Assembly: GCA_945901795.1 (NCBI GenBank)
Contig: CAMDLP010000017.1
Span: 1-53,030 of the forward strand
From: Akkermansia muciniphila
GTDB taxonomy: Bacteria > Verrucomicrobiota > Verrucomicrobiia > Verrucomicrobiales > Akkermansiaceae
Direction: 5' to 3'
Length of the DNA: 53,030 nucleotides
The first letter of the stretch is position 1, and every line of letters starts with the position of its first letter. Both the position numbers and the translations under genes were made by a program. Positions 40,745 through 49,597 of the stretch are shown one piece after another. The notes under the pieces are model-generated. The model had not been told where the DNA came from and ran no database searches. It worked only from the letters and a program-made list of their open reading frames with translations.

Positions 40745-41893
40745 TCACTCCGGGATCGAGTCGTAGATTCCCTCCAGCGACAGCACGGTGTAGGCGGTCA
40801 CGAGCACGGGATTGGATTCCATCCAGCGGCCGTTGTCGTTGAGCCACGAGCCGTTCTCGCGCTGGGCGGCGAGGATCTTGTGGCCGAGGTCGTTGCGCCA
40901 GTCGGCTTCGGTGCCGTCTGCGAGTTTGAGTTTATCGACGTTGGCGGCGGTGAGCGCCTTGGACATGGTCTGATAGTAATAGTAAATCCCTTGAGATCCC
41001 ATGCCCGGGTTTTCGGTGAGGGTGTAATTTTTACCGAGCCATTCCTTGACGGCGACGACCCGCGGATCGTCGGCGCTGACCTTGGCGTAGATGAATGAGA
41101 GCAGTCCCGCATATGACATCGAGCCGTAGGAGCGGAGCGCGGTGCGGCCGTTGGGAAGCTTCTCTTCGCCGGCTTTGGTTTCGTTAGGGCCGTAGATGAA
41201 ACCGCCTTTGTTTTTCGGATCGTTGGACGCCCACTCGCTGCTGTTGGTTTCTTCCAGATTCTGGCAGCGGGAAATGAAGGTGACGGCGGCATCCCAGTCG
41301 AGATCCGGTTGGTCGCCGTGCTTGCCGTCCTCGATGACTTTCTTGGAAAGCGCGAGCGCCTCGATGGCGAGGTAGGTGTTGGACATGTCCGCGCGGTCGT
41401 CCTTGGAGCCGTAGCCGACACCGCCGTCGTTGGGGTTGTCGGTTTCCTTTTTCTTGTCGATGTCCCATTGCTCGCCGATGAGGTGCTTGCGGGCTTTGAC
41501 GATGGCGGGCTCGTAGGCTTCGCGGCCGGAGGCGACAAGCGCGGTCACGGCGGTGGCGGTGTTGTAAACCGACAGGCCGCGGTTGTAGATGCCGCCGTCT
41601 TCCTTCTGCTGGGCGAGAAGCCAAGTGAAACCTTTTTCGAGGGGTTCGGGAAAGGGGGCCTTGCGGTCCAGGCTCGGGTCGCGGGCGAGTGCGGTTAGGG
41701 CGAGCGCGGTGAACGCGGGAAGACCGTCGTCGTCCCAGTTGCCTTCGGGTTTCTGCTGGGTTTTCAGCCAAGCGTTGCCGCGGGCGATCGACTGGCGGAT
41801 TTCCTGTTTGAGCGACTCGTGGCGGCCCGGGACTTTTTCGGCGGCACTGCCGATGGCAGTGCCGAGGATGAGGAGCGATGTGAGTAATTTCAT
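40745..41893 (-). CDS. secreted squalene-cyclase/prenyltransferase-repeat protein
   Basis: A 382-residue protein with signal peptide (MKLLTSLLILGTAIGSAAEK). It consists of alpha-alpha barrel repeats of the terpenoid cyclase/prenyltransferase kind: 'GNWDDDGLPAFTALALTALA', 'EDGGIYNRGLSVYNTATAVT', 'GVGYGSKDDRADMSNTYLAI', 'SYGSMSYAGLLSFIYAKVSA' and 'NGSWLNDNGRWMESNPVLVT'. The DxDD acid motif of squalene-hopene cyclases is not seen, and export argues against a cyclase. Such proteins are common and unassigned in Planctomycetota/Verrucomicrobiota. Start set at ATG 41893; the upstream extension is not a signal sequence. Confidence 0.85.
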   Translation of the reverse strand: MKLLTSLLILGTAIGSAAEKVPGRHESLKQEIRQSIARGNAWLKTQQKPEGNWDDDGLPAFTALALTALARDPSLDRKAPFPEPLEKGFTWLLAQQKEDGGIYNRGLSVYNTATAVTALVASGREAYEPAIVKARKHLIGEQWDIDKKKETDNPNDGGVGYGSKDDRADMSNTYLAIEALALSKKVIEDGKHGDQPDLDWDAAVTFISRCQNLEETNSSEWASNDPKNKGGFIYGPNETKAGEEKLPNGRTALRSYGSMSYAGLLSFIYAKVSADDPRVVAVKEWLGKNYTLTENPGMGSQGIYYYYQTMSKALTAANVDKLKLADGTEADWRNDLGHKILAAQRENGSWLNDNGRWMESNPVLVTAYTVLSLEGIYDSIPE

Positions 41894-42006
41894 GGTTTTG
41901 GGAGAGGGCTGGTGTTCGGATAAGGAGCGATGGTCACGGTGCAGTGATTGAATGAAACCTGCCATGATACGTGCGGCGGTCATGGAAAATTAGAACGAAC
42001 TGCGGA

Positions 42007-42939
42007 TTAGTCGGCTTTTTTTTGCGGCAGATTCAGCGTGGTGGCGAATTCGCTCCAGCACAGGCGGGTGAGGCGGTGGTTGAGCGCGTCCTGCGGGCTT
42101 TCGCCAGTCGCCAGATCGGCGGGCGGGGTGTAGGCGGTGGCTCGTCGCAGGTGACTTTGGACGAGCTGGAAAACGGCTTTCAAGACGTCGTCGCGGAGGG
42201 TTTCGGGCGAATCCACGGTGAAGGAGCGCACTTCCGTGGAAACGGATTTTTTGTCTGGCCCGGCGAGCCAAATCGCGATCGGTGCGGGTCCCTTGATGGT
42301 GCTGCTGATCTTGCCGGCGGTGACCGTTGTCTTGATTTTCACGATGCCCGAGGACGCCCGCTCCAGATCACGGGCGACGCCTTCAAGGACGGGAGTGAGG
42401 GTTTTCGCAAGTTTTACGGCCGTGCCGGCACGCAGCGAGATGGCGATGGCGGTCTCGGCTTTCGCATTCCAATCCGGCTGGGTCGCGCGCAGGCGTTTGA
42501 TCGCGGAAACGGCGGTGGCGGCCTGGCTTTCATCGGGCTGGGTGAGATCAATGACCCGCTCCCAAGCCAGCAAGGCGCGTTGGAATTCGGCTTTTTCCTC
42601 AAGCAGCGTCGCCAGTTCGATGAGATGGGAGGACCCCTCCGGGGAGCGCGTCGCGTAGTCTTGCAGGGTCGGTGGATGAGAGAGGTCGCCGAGCTCGATG
42701 ACCGGCTTGGGCGGCTCGACAGGTGGCGGTGGCGGCGGTTCCGGAGCCACGACGGGGACTGAAATTGCATCGTCCACCCGGTCAGTTTGCGGCAACGAGG
42801 ATTCGATTTTCACCCGGATTCCCTCCAGCTGCGCTTGGGACGGCGGCGTGATGAAATCCAGATCCCGGGTACCGCCCCACCAGACTCCCCCGACGACCGC
42901 CAGGACGAGAAAGATGACCAATGGAATGGGAACGCGCAC
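42007..42939 (-). CDS. membrane-anchored protein of unknown function
   Basis: A 310-residue protein with one N-terminal transmembrane helix (about 5-22 'PLVIFLVLAVVGGVWWGG'), a Pro-rich spacer ('PVVAPEPPPPPPVEPPKP') and a soluble domain. The region from about 85-125 ('SHLIELATLLEEKAEFQRAL') looks like a tetratricopeptide-type helical pair; the rest ('IVKIKTTVTAGKISSTIKGP') is mixed. No family recognised. It lies between rplS and the squalene-repeat gene on the same strand. The layout is that of a periplasmic protein tethered to the inner membrane. Confidence 0.65.
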   Translation of the reverse strand: MRVPIPLVIFLVLAVVGGVWWGGTRDLDFITPPSQAQLEGIRVKIESSLPQTDRVDDAISVPVVAPEPPPPPPVEPPKPVIELGDLSHPPTLQDYATRSPEGSSHLIELATLLEEKAEFQRALLAWERVIDLTQPDESQAATAVSAIKRLRATQPDWNAKAETAIAISLRAGTAVKLAKTLTPVLEGVARDLERASSGIVKIKTTVTAGKISSTIKGPAPIAIWLAGPDKKSVSTEVRSFTVDSPETLRDDVLKAVFQLVQSHLRRATAYTPPADLATGESPQDALNHRLTRLCWSEFATTLNLPQKKAD

Positions 42940-43001
42940 GGCGGCAAGGTGGCGCGGACTTCCGCTGCCGGAAAGCGGAAATCTCGGGTCCTGCTAAAAA
43001 C

Positions 43002-43036
43002 AAAACGCCCCGCCCGGAAATCCGGTGGGGCGTTTT
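43002..43036 (-). terminator. intrinsic terminator of rplS
   Basis: A perfect 10-bp AAAACGCCCC/GGGGCGTTTT stem with an inner CCGG pair; on the minus strand the right arm ends GCGTTTTG and a further T run (TTTTT) follows. It sits 21 bp beyond the rplS stop and may work in both directions. Confidence 0.85.
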
Positions 43037-43056
43037 GGGAAATTGATCTGTCGGGA

Positions 43057-43407
43057 TCAGTTGTTGCCGGCGCTCTTGACGAGGAGGGCGCGCTTGCCGA
43101 CCCGCTCGCGGAGATAGTGCAGTTTGGCGCGGCGGACTTTGCCACGGTTGGTGACTTCGATCTTCGCGATCCGCGGGGTGTGGAGCGGGAATACGCGCTC
43201 GACGCCTTCGCCGTAGGAAATCTTGCGGACGGTGAACGCAGCGTTCACGCCGGAACCACCGCGGGCGAGAACGATGCCAGCGAAGATCTGGACGCGCTCT
43301 TTACCACCTTCAACAACCCGGCAATGGACCTTCACGGTGTCGCCGACGTTGAACTCGGCGACGTCTTGCTTCAATTGCTCTGATTCGATCTTCTTAATGA
43401 TGTGCAT
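43057..43407 (-). CDS. rplS: large ribosomal subunit protein bL19
   Basis: A 116-residue bL19: '[20 protein letters not shown]', '[20 protein letters not shown]', '[20 protein letters not shown]' and '[18 protein letters not shown]' are canonical. A strong ribosome-binding site (AAGGAGG, about 5 nt before ATG) precedes it. The usual rpsP-rimM-trmD partners are not adjacent. The terminator just downstream makes it monocistronic. Confidence 0.97.
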   Translation of the reverse strand: MHIIKKIESEQLKQDVAEFNVGDTVKVHCRVVEGGKERVQIFAGIVLARGGSGVNAAFTVRKISYGEGVERVFPLHTPRIAKIEVTNRGKVRRAKLHYLRERVGKRALLVKSAGNN

Positions 43408-43528
43408 GGGGTCCTCCTTCGCGGAAAATAATGTGCTGCCTGCGGTGTCTTTGCGGTGTGCCCTGACGCGCGGGGGCGGAGAGCTACCGGATCAGTTTGG
43501 GGATTGCAACCGTGAAATCACTCGAAAT

Positions 43529-43987
43529 TCATGGTTTTCCATAAACATCCGCCGGATCGAACGACTTTCCGGGGCCGATGAGCTCCAGTTTCGTCGTCTC
43601 GCCGCTCACCGCCGCGACCACCTTGCGATAGAAGCACGAGTTCCGGCCGGTGTGGCAGGCCCCCGCGCCGATTTGCTCGACCATGAGAATCAACGCGTCC
43701 TGATCGCAGTCCGTGCGGATTTCGACGATCCGCTGGATGTGGCCGGAGGTCGCGCCTTTGTGCCAGAATTCCTGCCGCGAGCGCGACCAGTAAACCGCCT
43801 CGCCGATTTCCAGCGTCCGCCGCAGCGATTCCTCGTTCATGTAGGCGAGCATCAGCGGTTCGCGGGTCGTCGCGTCCATCGCCAGCGCCGGGACGAGGCC
43901 GTCGGCGTCGAATTTCGGGGAGAAATCCGCGCCTTCCTCGACAGCGGCCTTGGCGCCTCGCGGGGCGAAAATGTTTTTGAAATCCAT
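43529..43987 (-). CDS. hisI: phosphoribosyl-AMP cyclohydrolase
   Basis: A 152-residue HisI opening the purine ring in histidine synthesis. '[20 protein letters not shown]', '[20 protein letters not shown]', metal-binding '[20 protein letters not shown]' and '[16 protein letters not shown]' give the conserved Asp/Cys ligands. Single-domain type, without the HisE pyrophosphohydrolase. Start set at ATG 43987; the longer frame is a shadow of the neighbouring SDR gene. No other his genes are nearby. Confidence 0.95.
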   Translation of the reverse strand: MDFKNIFAPRGAKAAVEEGADFSPKFDADGLVPALAMDATTREPLMLAYMNEESLRRTLEIGEAVYWSRSRQEFWHKGATSGHIQRIVEIRTDCDQDALILMVEQIGAGACHTGRNSCFYRKVVAAVSGETTKLELIGPGKSFDPADVYGKP

Positions 43988-44037
43988 GCGCGGACCGTGA
44001 AACGGGCCTGCCGGGCTGTCCAGTTTTTCCGCCGCGT

Positions 44038-44742
44038 TCACATCTGCTGCTCCGCGCTGCGCATCAGGATGTCGCCGATCTCGACGTGCGCGGGTGCTTC
44101 GAGGATGGTGAGGACGGCCCACGCGACATCGGACGGCTCGAGCATTTTCATCGCGGCGCGGGTCTGCGCCAGCGATTGCTCGCGGCCGAGGAAATAGGAA
44201 TCCAGCAGCGGCGTATCGACGAAGCCCGGAGAAACGCAGGCGACTTGGATCGGTGATCTCACCGACTTGAGCTCGGCGCGCAGCGCGTCGGTGATGGCCC
44301 TGACCGCGAACTTGGTCGGCGCGTAAAATCCGCCGGACGGCGGCACGCGGTGGCCGCTCATCGAGGAAACATTGACGATGCGCCCGCCGCTGGCGGGGAA
44401 GTGTTTGAGCGAGAGCTGGCAGCAAAGCGCCAGCGCCATCACGTTGACGCGCCACATTTCCTCCCAGTCGGCGGGGTTGCCGTCGATGATCCGCGAGAGG
44501 TAGGCGGTGCCGGCGCAGTTCACCAGCCCGTCGATTTTTCCCAAGCCTTGGAAAATGGCTGAAACCTGGTCCCGCTGGGTGAGGTCGGCAAGGATCGGCG
44601 AGACGTCTTCCGAGAGCGCGGACGGTCGGCGGGTGACGCCGAGGACGTTGACCCCGCGCGCGACGAGGAGTTCACAAAGTGCCTGCCCGATGCCGCTGGA
44701 GGCGCCGGTGACGAGCAGGGTTTTGCCTTGCAGCGATGTCAT
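44038..44742 (-). CDS. short-chain dehydrogenase/reductase
   Basis: A 234-residue classical SDR. Cofactor loop '[18 protein letters not shown]', the '[12 protein letters not shown]' NAG motif, catalytic Ser in '[18 protein letters not shown]' and Tyr-x3-Lys in '[16 protein letters not shown]' are intact; '[20 protein letters not shown]' follows. The Arg-rich turn after strand 2 ('[10 protein letters not shown]') suggests NADP(H). Substrate not deducible; YdfG-like members act on serine or 3-hydroxyacids. It overlaps the next upstream gene by 4 nt, so the two are cotranscribed. Confidence 0.88.
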   Translation of the reverse strand: MTSLQGKTLLVTGASSGIGQALCELLVARGVNVLGVTRRPSALSEDVSPILADLTQRDQVSAIFQGLGKIDGLVNCAGTAYLSRIIDGNPADWEEMWRVNVMALALCCQLSLKHFPASGGRIVNVSSMSGHRVPPSGGFYAPTKFAVRAITDALRAELKSVRSPIQVACVSPGFVDTPLLDSYFLGREQSLAQTRAAMKMLEPSDVAWAVLTILEAPAHVEIGDILMRSAEQQM

Positions 44743-45719
44743 GCGGGCACGGTGTCAGATCCGGCGGGCGCGGGCAATGCTTTGAAGAGCTCTGACAAAT
44801 CCGGCAGGTCCGCCGCTGAGCGGGCCGGCTGCGACGAGATGATCTGGCCGTCGCGGAAAAGGAACGCGCCGGGCATTTGCAGGCCGTCGCCCGCGAGATG
44901 ACCCAGGCCGCAGCCTTTGAAAATCGCCACCGCGCCGCGCCACCAGACGTGCGGGCCGAACAGTTCGAGGAAGCCGCCTTTTCCCAAACCGAAGGCCCGA
45001 TAGAGTTCGCAGCGCGGGTCGGCGATGCGGGCGACGCCGCTGCGCTCGCCGAGGTAGCGGGTTTCCTTGCCATTTTGGAGCATGTGGACGAGCACCAGTT
45101 CCGCGCCGTGGGCCTTGGCTTCTAGCTGGATGTTTTCCAAGCCGCGGAGGATTTGGCGGGTGAAGGTGCAGCCGAAGTGGCGGAGGAAAACCAGAGCCAG
45201 CGTTTTCGAGTCGGACGCTTGGGCGAGGGTCTGGCCGTTGGATAGATGATAGGTGGCGGCCGCTTCGGAAATGCTGTAAGGCTCGGAACGGGTGGGCGGC
45301 ACGCCGGTGTGGGCGCGGAGGCAGACCCACAGGATGCCCGCGAACGGAGCCCACCAGACGAGATCGTCCACCAGCATCATCCAGAACGAGCGCAATGGGA
45401 TGTGCCCCTCGAACAGGGCGATGGCGAACCCGATCGTGGCGAAACTGAACTTTGCGAATCCGACGAGAACGATCAGCCAATGCTGGATCGGGTTCTTCGC
45501 GGCGAGGAGCAGGCTGATTCCAAGGATCCCCATGATGAGGCCGAAACCTTGCCAGAGGATCGGGTGGTTCGGCTGCTCCATGCCCGTCCAGTCGAACCAC
45601 AGGTGCGGCCAGCAAATCGCCCAAGCGGCAAACAAGAGATGATAGACTCCGGCAGCCAGCAGGACTTTCAGCATCCAGCACGGAGACTGGCAGCGGCCGT
45701 TATCGCAGGTAAATGGCAT
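44739..45719 (-). CDS. four-helix membrane domain fused to a peroxiredoxin/SelL-like domain
   Basis: A 326-residue two-part protein. Residues 1-140 hold four hydrophobic helices ('MLKVLLAAGVYHLLFAAWAI', 'ILWQGFGLIMGILGISLLLA', 'WLIVLVGFAKFSFATIGFAI', 'LVDDLVWWAPFAGILWVCLR'). Residues 160-320 match the AhpC/TSA_2 (PRXL2/SelL-like) fold: 'TLALVFLRHFGCTFTRQILR', 'AELVLVHMLQNGKETRYLGE', 'YRAFGLGKGGFLELFGPHVW' and 'MPGAFLFRDGQIISSQPARS'. The redox site reads G-C-T-F-T, one Cys where SelL-like proteins carry CxxC or UxxU. Role is probably a membrane-linked thiol redox function; inference. ATGA overlap with the SDR gene. Confidence 0.75.
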   Translation of the reverse strand: MPFTCDNGRCQSPCWMLKVLLAAGVYHLLFAAWAICWPHLWFDWTGMEQPNHPILWQGFGLIMGILGISLLLAAKNPIQHWLIVLVGFAKFSFATIGFAIALFEGHIPLRSFWMMLVDDLVWWAPFAGILWVCLRAHTGVPPTRSEPYSISEAAATYHLSNGQTLAQASDSKTLALVFLRHFGCTFTRQILRGLENIQLEAKAHGAELVLVHMLQNGKETRYLGERSGVARIADPRCELYRAFGLGKGGFLELFGPHVWWRGAVAIFKGCGLGHLAGDGLQMPGAFLFRDGQIISSQPARSAADLPDLSELFKALPAPAGSDTVPA

Positions 45720-45764
45720 GGGGCATCGTAAATGACATTTTCACCCGTGCAACCCGCGGTTTAA

Positions 45765-46898
45765 CTACCGTTTCAAGCCCGCAATGAAGGCCGAGAAAAA
45801 CGTGGCGGCGTGTTCGAGCGCGGAAATTTCGATGAACTCGTCCACCGTGTGCGCCTGGTCGATCGAGCCCGGCCCGATGCAGATGCTGGGAACCCCGCCG
45901 CTGGATAGATGCGCGGCGTCGGAAAACCACGGGGCGCCGGCGAGACCGGTGGCGGAGTCGGTGGCGAGCAGCGCCTGGATCATCGGGTGATCCGCCGCCG
46001 TCTCCATTGGCAGGTTTTCATGCGGGTTCACGATTTCAACGGGCAGTTCATGGAATTCAATGGTTTCCGTGAGCAGTTTCAAGGCGCCGCCCGCCGCGGC
46101 GAGCGCGGGAGTGATGCGGATGTCGATTTCCGCTTCTGCGAGATCCGGCACGATGTTAGGCCGCGCGCCGCCGCGGATCATCCCGACGTTCATCGTCGAG
46201 CGGCCGAGCACCGGATGGGTGAAGGTGGCGAGCTCGCTGCCGAGATGATAGTCGAGCTGGTCGAGCGCGCGGGTGAGCTTAAGAATCGCGTTCTCCCCGC
46301 GCTCCGGCTGCGAGCTGTGCGCAGCTTTGCCGGTGGCCCGCAAGGTCGCCCACAGCGAGCCTTTGGTCACGTGGACGACCTGCATCGACGTCGGCTCGCC
46401 GACCAGCGCGAAGCTGTAGTCCTTGCCGTGCCGTTTCACGAAATCCTTCGATCCCCACTGCCCGGATTCCTCGCCCATGAACGCGACGAAATCCACAGCC
46501 ACCGGCAGGTCTGCTAGGACTTCCTGATGGTCATGCAGCGCCCACAGCATCGCGGCCATCGGCCCTTTCGTGTCGGACGCGCCGCGGCCCCAGATTTTCC
46601 CGTCGCGGATCTCGCCGCCGAACGGCTCGATGACCATCCCGCCGACGCCGACCGTGTCGAGGTGCGGTCCTAGCAGAATCCGCGGCCGCCCGTCGAGCGG
46701 CGCGAAGCGGGCGATCAGGTTCGGCCGGCCGGGTTTGATCTCTTCGAGCGTCACGTCCGCGCCGATGGATTCCAGCCAGCCTGTCAGAAATATTGCGAGC
46801 GTTTCCTCGCCGGTCTGCGCGGTGCCCGGCGCGTTGTCGGGATTGACCGAAGGAATCCGGACAAGCTGCTGGAGAAGTGAGATAACGTCTTGGCTCAT
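45765..46898 (-). CDS. M20-family metallopeptidase/deacylase (ArgE/DapE-like)
   Basis: A 377-residue dinuclear zinc hydrolase. 'LQQLVRIPSVNPDNAPG', metal ligands in 'ILLGPHLDTVGVGG' and 'IWGRGASDTKGPMAAMLWAL', catalytic Glu in 'VAFMGEESGQWGSKDF', the dimerisation-domain His in 'KAAHSSQPERGENAILKL' and the last His near 'SIDQAHTVDEFIEI' are all present. It could be N-acetylornithine deacetylase, succinyl-diaminopimelate desuccinylase or a broader acylase; sequence alone does not decide. Start set at ATG 46898; it overlaps the Fic gene stop by 4 nt. Confidence 0.9.
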   Translation of the reverse strand: MSQDVISLLQQLVRIPSVNPDNAPGTAQTGEETLAIFLTGWLESIGADVTLEEIKPGRPNLIARFAPLDGRPRILLGPHLDTVGVGGMVIEPFGGEIRDGKIWGRGASDTKGPMAAMLWALHDHQEVLADLPVAVDFVAFMGEESGQWGSKDFVKRHGKDYSFALVGEPTSMQVVHVTKGSLWATLRATGKAAHSSQPERGENAILKLTRALDQLDYHLGSELATFTHPVLGRSTMNVGMIRGGARPNIVPDLAEAEIDIRITPALAAAGGALKLLTETIEFHELPVEIVNPHENLPMETAADHPMIQALLATDSATGLAGAPWFSDAAHLSSGGVPSICIGPGSIDQAHTVDEFIEISALEHAATFFSAFIAGLKR

Positions 46899-47902
46899 GA
46901 TGGTTTGAGGGAGTATCGTCCTGCTTTTTTGGTGCCGATTTTTTCCACGAGTCCGGCTTCCAGGAGCGGGCGTATCAGATCCATCGCTCCTTGTTTTGAA
47001 ACGGCGAGTGTCTCCCATATTTCGGCTGGCGACATGCTGCCGTGGTCGCGCAGAAGTTTGAGCAGGTGTTCCTGCTTGGGACGCAGAACAAGCTTCTCCG
47101 GCGACTTCACTTTGTAAGTCTGCACACGCAGCCACACGCGTTCCAGCGTCTGTCTGATTCCCTCGGCGGAGTATTCCAGCCAGCCGGTGAGGTCCTCGCC
47201 CGCGACGCGCACGGCGTCCAGTGCGGCATAGTAACCGGGACGGTCTTCCCAATAATATTCGTCCACTGAGAAAATGTGATGACTGTCGAATCCCCTTCGA
47301 TAGAGCTCCCAAAGTGCCAATGCCCGGCCCGTCCGCCCGTTGCCATCGGCGAACGGATGGATGTGTTCGAAACGATAGTGCAGGATGGCGGAACTGAGCA
47401 CCGGGGATAACTCGACGGACTTCTTGTTCCACCAGTCCAACAGCTCGAACATCAACCCCGAGACATCGAGGGCGGCCGGCGGGAAGTGATTGCCCACTCG
47501 CACGGAAATGGTCCGGTAGCTTCCCGCGGCTCCTTGATCCATCACGGTGTCTGCCAGAATTCGGTGCAGCTCGAAGAGATCCTCGTGGCGGATGGACTTC
47601 TTCATGGCGTGTTTTTCCACGTAGCGCAGGCCGGCGAAGTAGTTCAAAACCTCGCGGCTGGAGCGGCCATCGGAGGCGACGAGATCACGACCTTCCTCCA
47701 AGGCCCGCACTTGCTCCAGAGTCAGCGGGTTTCCCTCGATGGCAGTGGACGCGTGGACGTTTCGGGTGCGCGTGTCTTTTTGCAGCGCGGGAATCCACGA
47801 TAGCTCCACCGCTGCGCCCTGAATCCGCTCGCGCAACGCGGCGATCGTCTCGACCAGCGAGAGCAGGCGAGGGCTGATCGTGAATTGCGGTTCGTAGGCC
47901 AT
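46895..47902 (-). CDS. class II Fic-domain protein with winged-helix tail
   Basis: A 335-residue Fic AMPylase-type protein. The self-inhibitory motif (S/T)xxxE(G/N) is present N-terminally as 'STAIEGN' (52-58), and the active-site motif HPFADGNGRTGR is complete (182-193), so this is a class II Fic whose own helix occludes the ATP site. The last ~75 residues ('LRPKQEHLLKLLRDHGSMSP', 'EIWETLAVSKQGAMDLIRPL') form a winged helix-turn-helix. Such Fic-HTH proteins are widespread and often chromosomal; targets are usually unknown. The overlap with the M20 gene shows cotranscription. Confidence 0.9.
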   Translation of the reverse strand: MAYEPQFTISPRLLSLVETIAALRERIQGAAVELSWIPALQKDTRTRNVHASTAIEGNPLTLEQVRALEEGRDLVASDGRSSREVLNYFAGLRYVEKHAMKKSIRHEDLFELHRILADTVMDQGAAGSYRTISVRVGNHFPPAALDVSGLMFELLDWWNKKSVELSPVLSSAILHYRFEHIHPFADGNGRTGRALALWELYRRGFDSHHIFSVDEYYWEDRPGYYAALDAVRVAGEDLTGWLEYSAEGIRQTLERVWLRVQTYKVKSPEKLVLRPKQEHLLKLLRDHGSMSPAEIWETLAVSKQGAMDLIRPLLEAGLVEKIGTKKAGRYSLKPS

Positions 47903-48014
47903 TGAAATGAGTCAAGCGTAAGTCAAGTTGTCAGTCAAGCGGCCAATGCCCTCCCCTGAAGCCTTGGTGAAATGTTTCCAGCGCGGCGAATTCGCGCGCG
48001 CCGAGGCTGGCCGG

Positions 48015-49559
48015 TCACTCCGCGCGGGAGAGGCGGGAGATGCCGCGCTGGAGGAGCTGGGCGTCCACGCCGGTGGAGACCGCGTCGTCGAGATAGACGG
48101 TGAAATTCTCCTCGGCGAACTCGATGGAATGGCGCTCGTTCATGCTGCCCTTGAACGCGGCGATGAGGCTTTTCATGTCCTTGATTTCCTTGCCGTTGAC
48201 CTTGCGGACGATGAGGTTGCGCAGGCTTTCGTAGCCGACGGTGGCGGGGGTGGGAATGGAGCCGCTCAAGAAAACGACGCGGTTCATCTTGTCCTCGTAT
48301 TTTTGGGGGTTTTCCATCGCGTCGAGGAAATTGAGCGGGGCACGGCTCTGCCAGTTCTCGCCGTAGGCTTCCATCAGCGGCCGGGAAAGTTCCTGAAAGA
48401 CGAGGCCGCCCTTGATGAGATAGTTAGGGGCTTTGCCGAAATTATAAGCAGGGACCAGACGCGCGCTCTCCTCCTCGCGGGTGAGGACGGGTTTGAGTTC
48501 CAGCGGTTGGCCCTCGCGCAGCAGCGAGAGGGTGACGGATTTGCCGGTGGACTTCTCGCCGCGGATGAGGTGGCCCCAGAACAGGCCGCCGTAGTGCGGG
48601 TGCTGATAGTAGCCGCGGCGGTCGATCGGCTGGCCGTCGATGGCGAGCAGGACGTCGCCCTTCTTGACGCCGGCGGTCTCGGCGGCACCGCCCTTGCGGA
48701 CGGCCTGGATGTAGATTCCGCCTTGGTCGTCGGCGAGTTTCAGCCATTGCCGGAAAGATGCGTCTTCGGTGCGGGCGATGGTAATGCCGAGGCTGGGGAA
48801 ACCCTGATAGTCATCGTCCGCGCTTTCCTGGAGGAAGCGGGAGATGATCTCGGTGGAGGCGACGTCGCAGATCTGGTCCTTGGAGTTGTAACTGATGAGC
48901 ACGCCCGTGAGTTTCCCCTCGTGGACGACGGGCAGCGAATAACTGCTAGCAGCGCTCTGCATGGACGCCTTGACGAGGTAGGTGAGGAAGCCGTGTCCGG
49001 GGAGGAAATTGGACGTGACGTCGATGCTCTGCAGGCTGCCGGGGGTGAGGAGCGTCTGGCCGTTTTCCTCGATCTGCAGAATTTCCAGGGCCTGGCCGAT
49101 TTTCGGCGGCGCGGTGATCTCCAGCGGGGTGGTTTTTTCAAACAGGAGCTTGCCTTCCGTTTCGTCGGCCGGACCTAGCAGGGCGAGGTTCGCCTCGTAG
49201 TCCACGGCGATGACTTTCGCCTGCGCGAAATGGGTGCCGTCGGGCGATTCGAATTCGAGGTAGGTGGCGTCCGCCACGAGTTCGGAGGTGGTGAGGACGC
49301 GCTGCGGGCCGACGATGGCGGCGAGGGCGCGGCGTTGGTTAGGCGGGTTTTTTTCCCAAGGCTGGCCGGGATTCCAGGATTGCTGGGTGGAGTTGATGCG
49401 GACCACGGAGGTCTTGAGGTCGGCGCGGGACGGGGCGGTGGCTTCCGCGGGGGCGGGGGGCTCCTGCGGGGCAGGGGCTGTTTTGGCGATGGGTTCGGGC
49501 TTCTTCGACTCACAAGCGTTTAGAATAACCAGTAGGGGAAGGAGGTGGCGGAGGCGCAT
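48015..49559 (-). CDS. HtrA-like PDZ lipoprotein with degenerate protease site
   Basis: A 514-residue lipoprotein (lipobox 'LLVILNAC', then a Pro/Ala linker). Residues about 45-240 align in layout with trypsin-like HtrA proteases, but the catalytic His is replaced ('GPQRVLTTSELVADATYLEF', where HtrA has a TNxHV), and the serine region reads 'SMQSAASSYSLPVVHEGKLT' instead of GNSGGP; the Asp-like 'VIAVDYEANLALL' remains. A PDZ domain follows ('GIYIQAVRKGGAAETAGVKK', 'GDVLLAIDGQPIDRRGYYQH') and a second PDZ-like block near the end ('YESLRNLIVRKVNGKEIKDM'). It is probably a binding or scaffold protein rather than a protease. Divergent from the SEC-C/RelE gene by 38 bp. Confidence 0.75.
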   Translation of the reverse strand: MRLRHLLPLLVILNACESKKPEPIAKTAPAPQEPPAPAEATAPSRADLKTSVVRINSTQQSWNPGQPWEKNPPNQRRALAAIVGPQRVLTTSELVADATYLEFESPDGTHFAQAKVIAVDYEANLALLGPADETEGKLLFEKTTPLEITAPPKIGQALEILQIEENGQTLLTPGSLQSIDVTSNFLPGHGFLTYLVKASMQSAASSYSLPVVHEGKLTGVLISYNSKDQICDVASTEIISRFLQESADDDYQGFPSLGITIARTEDASFRQWLKLADDQGGIYIQAVRKGGAAETAGVKKGDVLLAIDGQPIDRRGYYQHPHYGGLFWGHLIRGEKSTGKSVTLSLLREGQPLELKPVLTREEESARLVPAYNFGKAPNYLIKGGLVFQELSRPLMEAYGENWQSRAPLNFLDAMENPQKYEDKMNRVVFLSGSIPTPATVGYESLRNLIVRKVNGKEIKDMKSLIAAFKGSMNERHSIEFAEENFTVYLDDAVSTGVDAQLLQRGISRLSRAE

Positions 49560-49581
49560 GCGCCGAATGCTGCGTGGCGGC

Positions 49582-49597
49582 GGTTTACTTGTAAACC
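49582..49597. promoter_or_regulatory. palindrome abutting the TTG start of the SEC-C/RelE gene
   Basis: GGTTTAC-TT-GTAAACC, two perfect 7-bp arms with a 2-nt centre, ends one base before the TTG at 49598 and lies inside the 38-bp gap between two divergent genes. Its position suits an operator or a translation-blocking hairpin. Protein binding is inference. Confidence 0.55.
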
